From NCBI RefSeq assembly GCF_015706575.1, contig NW_024037048.1, forward strand, positions 18,369,512 to 18,433,511: DNA of 64,000 nucleotides, written 5' to 3'. The position numbers were made by a program, and so were the translations under genes. How positions within the stretch are numbered: position 1 is the stretch's first letter; each line of letters opens with the position of its first letter. The notes under the pieces are model-generated. The model did no database searches. It was not told the origin of the DNA and worked only from the letters and a program-made list of their open reading frames with translations. Shown piece after piece: positions 60,801-64,000 of this stretch. The stretch is from Patiria miniata (lineage: Eukaryota; Echinodermata; Asteroidea; Valvatida; Asterinidae).

Positions 60801-61745
60801 AACAATACTCATGGTACTATGTTGGTGGATTGGAACACTGATTAGAGCACCTTTTTAGAGCTTTATGATCAGTCTACCACAGAAGGAAAGAGAATACATC
60901 TTGAAGCTTGCTCACCAAACGTTGAATCTTCTCCTAATTCTCTGCCGTTCTTCAGCATGACTTCTCCCAGGAATCCTACGGGTTGTTGAGGCTTGGTTCC
61001 TCCTTTGTTCTGACCATGGACTTTGCTCATGGCTCTGGAGACTGTTCAGGAAAGACAATACGATTGATAAGGGTCAGCACACAAATAGAAGATCTATCTC
61101 TATTTGGTTTGTTTGAAGTGAATACTTAGACCCGATTCAAACCGGTGTTCTATAGTCACCCCAAACGTAATTATTCCAAAGGTTACAATTAAAGGTAATA
61201 TACGACATTTGCAAACATCAACAAACAAAACTACCAAATTATTATGAAATACTTTACTTGACTGTAGGTGAATGACAGTCTCAGACATCCTGTGATATCA
61301 TGGCACCTGGTGTGCTGTCAGTTTTAAGAAAAGTGGAATTTTTTTATTGATTTCAAAAGATGGTCGGCCGACCATCGTTGAAAGAAACTGATTTGTCCAA
61401 ATAGTGCCCCAATTTACCCAATTTATTTAGTCCACATTTTTTTTGGCAAGCGGTTACACATCCGTGAATGGATGCAAGCCAGCTAGTCTGGTTCCCTGAG
61501 CTCAGGGAACAACACAAGATCCGGCCCAAGACCTTGACACAGTGCATCCTCATAAATCAGGCACACATTTTTGCCATATAGCCTCAATCCTGCAAAAGCC
61601 TACATTTTGCAAATATGATTTTGGAGGATTTGGGAAGGTTAGCGTCAATGATGTTCCAATTTTGGTTCTTACCTGGATTGGGCTGAAGGTATTCTATTGT
61701 CTTGTTCACCAAATCATCCACTGTGTGACCTGTCACGTCAATTTT
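48647..61745 (-). CDS. SH3GL: Endophilin-A (SH3GL family), last eight coding exons
   Basis: Endophilin-A is a cytosolic N-BAR/SH3 protein that bends membrane at endocytic sites and, through its SH3 domain, recruits dynamin and synaptojanin. Eight exons (61673-61745, 60916-61041, 58493-58620, 57457-57523, 51718-51818, 50610-50713, 49518-49654, 48647-48834) total 924 bases and join in one open frame of 307 residues plus stop, with all phases agreeing. The order is BAR helices ([56 protein letters not shown]), a Ser/Asp-rich linker and SH3 ([28 protein letters not shown]). Family length is about 350, so roughly 45 N-terminal residues (amphipathic helix H0 and early helix 1) are not seen and probably lie past 64,000. 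The A-type is indicated by the [16 protein letters not shown] run; endophilin-B differs there. Confidence 0.93.
49012..49330 (-). mobile_element. Diverged relative of array unit A
   Basis: Read on the minus strand, the order of matches to unit A is: gctctattttgc, tcgtttttcaaatggc, ggggtgatcatcttt, attacccaccgaaact, gaaagatgatgaa, gagtatttgtc, tttatcactgaggtctatgg, agtttattcgctggt and ttgcaacctata. Unit A has the same string of segments with scattered differences, up to its end gtatgcaccctata. The 5' limit is unclear. It shows that A exists as a dispersed element outside the array. Confidence 0.6.
49518..49654 (-). CDS. SH3GL: Endophilin-A linker exon
   Basis: 137 bp, acceptor ttttccag, donor ccag|gtaagt. 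Encodes [20 protein letters not shown] and a Ser/Asp-rich stretch ([14 protein letters not shown]), the disordered linker between BAR and SH3. The RPKSERKP start resembles the RPRREYQPKP of vertebrate forms. Confidence 0.88.
49720..50165 (+). repeat. CATCACAAGTCAAT minisatellite
   Basis: About 445 bp of catcacaagtcaatcacaagt variants with units of 10-14 bp. An open frame across it (His-Lys-Ser repeats) is a product of the repeat. Lies in an endophilin intron; a GGGGATGG-rich patch follows at 50,160-50,430. Confidence 0.9.
50610..50713 (-). CDS. SH3GL: Endophilin-A BAR exon (AQLEYHKQ)
   Basis: 104 bp, acceptor ttaacag, donor aag|gtatgc. Encodes [20 protein letters not shown] and [14 protein letters not shown], the last BAR helix. 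The human counterpart is [20 protein letters not shown]. Confidence 0.93.
51718..51818 (-). CDS. SH3GL: Endophilin-A BAR exon (helix 3 start)
   Basis: 101 bp, acceptor gttgcag, donor gat|gtaagt. Encodes [20 protein letters not shown] and [13 protein letters not shown]. The human counterpart is KIPDEELRQALEKFDESKE. Confidence 0.93.
52731..52750 (-). promoter_or_regulatory. Possible internal promoter motif pair (ETS and YY1-like)
   Basis: The minus strand reads cacttccgcccgccattttg: an ETS-type ACTTCCG next to a YY1-type CGCCATTTT, the combination seen at TATA-less animal promoters. It lies in the large endophilin intron in the gene's orientation and could drive a short isoform, but no exon is recognised beside it. 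Confidence 0.3.
53904..54096 (+). repeat. Dispersed repeat R2, copy 1
   Basis: About 190 bp, from tatatgagaatgtaatttcc to cgtggctttacgctttt, nearly identical to 59,038-59,228. Contains tctgaatgacatggctacg and tattagccgtagccactt. Confidence 0.8.
54185..54480. mobile_element. Diverged palindromic element
   Basis: The left end has aggctgacaatccatgtgtcc, the right end ggacacacagatttttggcc, an imperfect inverted pair of about 40 bp, with tgcgtattgcg and gcgcaatacag paired inside. No ORF of note. Confidence 0.4.
55087..55185. mobile_element. Short foldback form of the 38,780 element
   Basis: ttaggttttgcccttcactg and gttgaagggcaattaaccta are inverted, with aaacactgtacactcagtg in the arms. About 99 bp, the outer ends only. 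Confidence 0.7.
55740..56260. mobile_element. TIR element, about 0.5 kb
   Basis: Ends cttaaagctatagtccatca and tgatggactgtagctttaag are 24-bp inverted repeats with two mismatches. The inner part has a CpG-bearing cgcacacacgcgcgc stretch and no transposase. Confidence 0.75.
57189..57270. repeat. Hairpin with 20-bp arms
   Basis: gggattggaatcatttgcc and ggcaaatgattccaatccc are perfect inverted repeats about 40 bp apart. Confidence 0.7.
57457..57523 (-). CDS. SH3GL: Endophilin-A BAR exon ([10 protein letters not shown])
   Basis: 67 bp, acceptor ctacag, donor aag|gtaggc. Encodes [22 protein letters not shown], one of the most conserved endophilin-A segments. Confidence 0.95.
57679..58228. repeat. 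Repeat island flanked by 80-bp direct repeats
   Basis: 57679-57757 and 58147-58228 are direct repeats (aagaatgact, gtaggt, tttgct, tcacaatcac, gacgactgcattaa). Between them gaggattttgcaggattgag recurs about four times with changes. The segment 57748-57890 reappears inverted at 61517-61648. Confidence 0.65.
58493..58620 (-). CDS. SH3GL: Endophilin-A BAR exon, copy 1 of a tandem exon pair
   Basis: 128 bp, acceptor gatacag, donor aac|gtgagt. Encodes [20 protein letters not shown] then [22 protein letters not shown]. The frame fits both neighbours. Against vertebrate LSEVKDSLDIEVKQNF and against copy 2 ([13 protein letters not shown]) it is two residues shorter and has VKG for VKD, so this in-frame copy is the less typical one. 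Confidence 0.85.
59038..59228 (+). repeat. Dispersed repeat R2, copy 2
   Basis: Nearly identical to 53,904-54,096. It ends directly at the border of the second copy of the duplicated endophilin exon segment. Confidence 0.8.
59335..59463 (-). pseudogene. SH3GL: Endophilin-A BAR exon, copy 2 (duplicate, frame broken)
   Basis: 129 bp with the same acceptor and donor as 58493-58620. The middle reads [20 protein letters not shown] and [17 protein letters not shown], closer to the family than copy 1. However, five bases are missing after gtcgag (cgaatcg against atgggagaatca), so it cannot be read in phase from the preceding exon. About 100 bp of flanking intron on both sides is duplicated too, at a spacing of 842 bp. 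Either a decayed alternative exon or two alleles joined in the assembly. Confidence 0.8.
59601..60070. mobile_element. Palindromic MITE, 0.47 kb
   Basis: Arms start attgtgcctaaagttgatga / tcatcaaaggcacaat and include acaagcatggc, cacagtcagagtatgtc and caaatctg. The centre has gacgaggcgcgcgctc and a twice-used aatggctgccat. Part of the centre is also found at 58,880-59,000. Confidence 0.75.
60186..60622. mobile_element. Palindromic MITE, 0.44 kb
   Basis: Arms of nearly 200 bp: ggctggaccaatttttgatt with its inverted partner ending ataggtcctgcc, then atctaggatatgaa/ttcatatcctagat, agaatcattcaaatcact and its complement. No ORF. Confidence 0.8.
60916..61041 (-). CDS. SH3GL: Endophilin-A BAR exon (helix 2)
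   Basis: 126 bp, acceptor gaacag, donor tttg|gtgagc. Encodes [20 protein letters not shown] then [22 protein letters not shown]. Relative to SRAKLSMINTMSK of vertebrates, about seven residues between SRA and MSK are absent while frame and splice sites are kept. Confidence 0.92.
61185..61440 (+). repeat. Dispersed repeat family R1, copy 3
   Basis: tacgacatttgcaaacatca start, with ttattatgaaatac, cctgtgatatcatgg, ggtgtgctgtcag and gatggtcggccgacc in the order of the other copies. Confidence 0.6.
61517..61648 (-). repeat. Inverted copy of the 57.75-57.89 kb repeat
   Basis: ggcccaagaccttgacacag, gcctcaatcctgcaaaa and gatttgggaaggttag match the complement of 57748-57890. Non-coding; overlaps no exon. 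Confidence 0.65.
61673..61745 (-). CDS. SH3GL: Endophilin-A BAR exon (helix 1)
   Basis: 73 bp, acceptor tttcattag, donor ccag|gtaaga. Encodes [24 protein letters not shown]; the human counterpart is [22 protein letters not shown]. It is the most 5' endophilin exon recognised in the window. Confidence 0.92.
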
Positions 61746-62372
61746 CTAATGAAATAAAAAATACATTACCCAAAGACAATGAGAAGAATTCAATAAGCAT
61801 AAATAATCTCAAGCAATATTTACTAATACTATATGTGATAAAACTTTTTTCGCTATGGCAGGAGAGATTCATACCCTGGACTCCGTTGCGTGTACACAAC
61901 AGAGTCCAACCTGGGCTAGGACTAGGGCTAAGTTACACTTACAGCAGACAGGGCTCTGGAGTGCTCTGAAACGTGCAAAACAAAACGGGCAAAGAAAATG
62001 TCCTCAGTATTTCACCAACCAAGTTGGAGACTCAATTCAATATTCAAAGGAGATTTTTCTTCAATGTTTTGCACATGAGAGGGACGTCAAGTGATTTCAA
62101 AATGGGACTAAATACTAGACTGGTACATGTCCAACCATCATGACCATATGGTCCAACTATTTGAAAAGACTGACCTCTTCATTCAGTGTCAATAGTCTGG
62201 TGGCTTGACTACGGAGAAATGTGTAGTAAATTGAGACTAGTTCCCGCTTCATGCCACATGTTTCTTTAATTCTTTTGGCATGGTTGATTGATGCAGTACT
62301 GAAGCTGTGTTGGACTGGTTGTTTCAGGTGCCAGTCTATTTTCTTGCTTTGCATGTTTTCAATACCATAAGT

Positions 62373-62405
62373 TTTGGGACTCTCATACACAGTATTGAGA
62401 GTCCC
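62373..62405. repeat. Small hairpin
   Basis: gggactctcatacac and tattgagagtccc pair; it borders the large palindrome to its right. Confidence 0.6.
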
Positions 62406-62414
62406 AAATTTTTG

Positions 62415-63400
62415 GACTACACTTACAGTAGTCCGAGTAATTTGGACCCAACTTATCGTCTTTTTAACATTCAGATTTCACCCTCAAAACGGCCTCCCAT
62501 TACTACATGTAGATATGCCACCTGAGGTACAAATAGACATCGATGATTAAAATGGTTGTACTGAAGTTTATTTACGATCCGGAAGAAAAGTGAAATTTCC
62601 CGTTCAATTTTGAGAGCTCCCCTTGCGATCACGAACACGTTAAATTTCCGACTCGTGTTAATTAATGTTTGAACGACGTGATGTAGTCTTCATGCCCAGC
62701 GTACAATCAATGGGCCCCATATCCCGAGTGCGATTCCGTTACCGAGCGCGAAGCATCGATTATGAAAATGAGTAGACTGGATCTCGCTTGTGAACACAAG
62801 TGGATTTCAAACGGTAAAAGACAATCGGGAACTAGCTTGAACTGGTTTCCGCCCATAAAAGCTGTCCTAGTTCCCGACTCTCTATTATCGTTCGAAATGT
62901 ACTTGTGTTTACAAACGAGATCCAGTCTACTCATTATCATAATCGATACATTGCACTCGGTAACGGAATCGCACTCGGGATATGGGGACCATCGAATGTA
63001 CAATGTACGCTGGGCATGAAGACCACATCACATCGTTCAAACATTAACATGAGTCTGAAATTGAACGTGTTCACGATCGCAAGGGGAGCTCCCGGGATTG
63101 AATGGGAAATTTCACTTTTCATCCAGATCATAAATAAACTTCAGTACAACCATCTTAATTATTGATGTCTACTTGAACCTCAGGTGGCGTATCTAGTAAT
63201 TTGGAGGCCGTTTTGAGGGTGAAATCTGATGTTTTTGTTGGGCAATGTTGGGTTTTTGGGTCAAAAGACAAAATTGTGTTGCTCGGCATATAGGGGAATT
63301 AGCTTGGACCCCACTATCGCCAGACCATGTCCGAATGTTACAAAGGCGATAAGTTGGGTCCAACTTAGCCCCATAAATGTGGCCAATTTACTGGACTACC
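62415..63400. mobile_element. Large palindromic element, about 0.9 kb
   Basis: Left arm about 62415-62840 and right arm about 62865-63400 are inverted. Paired pieces include cagatttcaccctcaaaacg, gttgtactgaagtttattta, gagctccccttgcgatc, ttcatgcccagcgtac, gagtagactggatctcg and agttcccgactctc. The right arm has an extra 85-100 bp near 63,240-63,340. No transposase-like ORF. Confidence 0.75.
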
Positions 63401-63838
63401 TCCGTAAATAAAGGCCACACTTCCACCATGTACAAAAACATGTCAAACTTTGTCAAATTTTGATTTGCACATTTAGGCTTAATTTGTAGTTTATTTTTGC
63501 TTTAGAAGCCTACTCACCCTCTTTATAGCCTAATCAGAAAGTGCTGCCTTTTTCAGATGTCCCTTTTTTGTGAAATTTCCAGATTCGTTTGCACACGTTC
63601 ACGTATCAAAATTTCAACATGAAATTTCACGAAAATTAGACATCTGAAAAAGGCAGCTCAAACATGACAAAAGAGGGTGAGCATGGTGAGTAACTTCTAA
63701 ACCAAAAATAAAGTACAAACTAGGCCTAAATGTGAATATCAAAATTTGACAAAGTTTGACATGTTTTTGTACATGATGGACATGGTGGAAGTGTGGCCTT
63801 TATTGCGGAGGTAGTCCAGTAAATTGGCCACATTTATG
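63372..63838. mobile_element. Nearly complete palindrome, 467 bp
   Basis: cataaatgtggccaatttac at the left and its exact complement at the right; pairing continues through ggccacacttccaccatg, aaacatgtcaaactttgtc and ctgcctttttcagatgt to a small centre near 63,600. It overlaps the end of the preceding palindrome, whose last 25 bp resemble its own end. Confidence 0.8.
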
Positions 63839-64000
63839 CCAGCTAGTGTCCAACTCCAAGTTAGGCGACGGTCCGCGGACTTCACTTGAACCTTCAAACA
63901 CCATGACCATGATTTTGAACACCCGAATCCCACCCGACATAATTTGCTGACCTATCTCGAACACTCAAGTCTCCATCTAGAAAGAGCATCATCACGATAA

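Noticed and set aside
62175-62343. Exon-like minus ORF (KRELVSIYYTFLRSQATRLL) ending in a possible donor gaagag|gtcagt
   Set aside because: It does not match the missing endophilin N-terminus or any family I recognise, and no partner exon is visible; it could be a small exon of an unknown gene.

Overview
This is a metazoan nuclear window. It has split genes with GT-AG introns, many foldback DNA elements, tRNA-derived SINE-like repeats and a large tandem array. The protein fragments (endophilin-A, IFT56/TTC26, FBXO22, an SLC12-type cotransporter) are animal. The endophilin text and the repeat style suit an invertebrate deuterostome (echinoderm, hemichordate or lancelet), but the species cannot be fixed from sequence alone.

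Layout. 1-5,671: minus-strand gene fragments (two C-terminal exons resembling an SLC12 Na-K-Cl cotransporter, then the last exon of FBXO22), a tRNA-like SINE and a two-copy 0.8-kb tandem repeat. 5,672-34,229: a 28.6-kb composite array of two units. A (about 458 bp, 14 copies) has transposon-like inverted ends; B (about 417 bp, 53 copies) carries a poly-G run and an NRF1/YY1-like motif cluster. B runs of 2,4,7,2,4,8,4,1,6,1,6 and 8 copies sit between A copies, and private variants recur at exact distances (6,804 and about 3,842 bp), which shows higher-order repeats. 34,230-39,400: the 3' third of an IFT56 gene with introns kept but several breaks, so a non-processed pseudogene (or badly called sequence). 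39,400-48,600: no gene recognised; MITE families, a 2.0-kb foldback element, SINE pieces, minisatellites. 48,647-61,745 (minus): the last eight coding exons of endophilin-A, which join into one 307-residue open frame. One BAR exon is duplicated in tandem and the second copy is frame-broken. A divergent relative of unit A lies in its last intron. 61,746-64,000: two large palindromes; the 5' exons of endophilin are not seen and probably lie beyond the window.

There is no operon-like cooperation. Endophilin-A is the only gene here that looks functional. The most unusual object is the A/B array: it starts and ends with the transposon-like unit A, has the same TCA triplet at both outer edges, and its inner unit B repeats a promoter-like motif cluster about 53 times.
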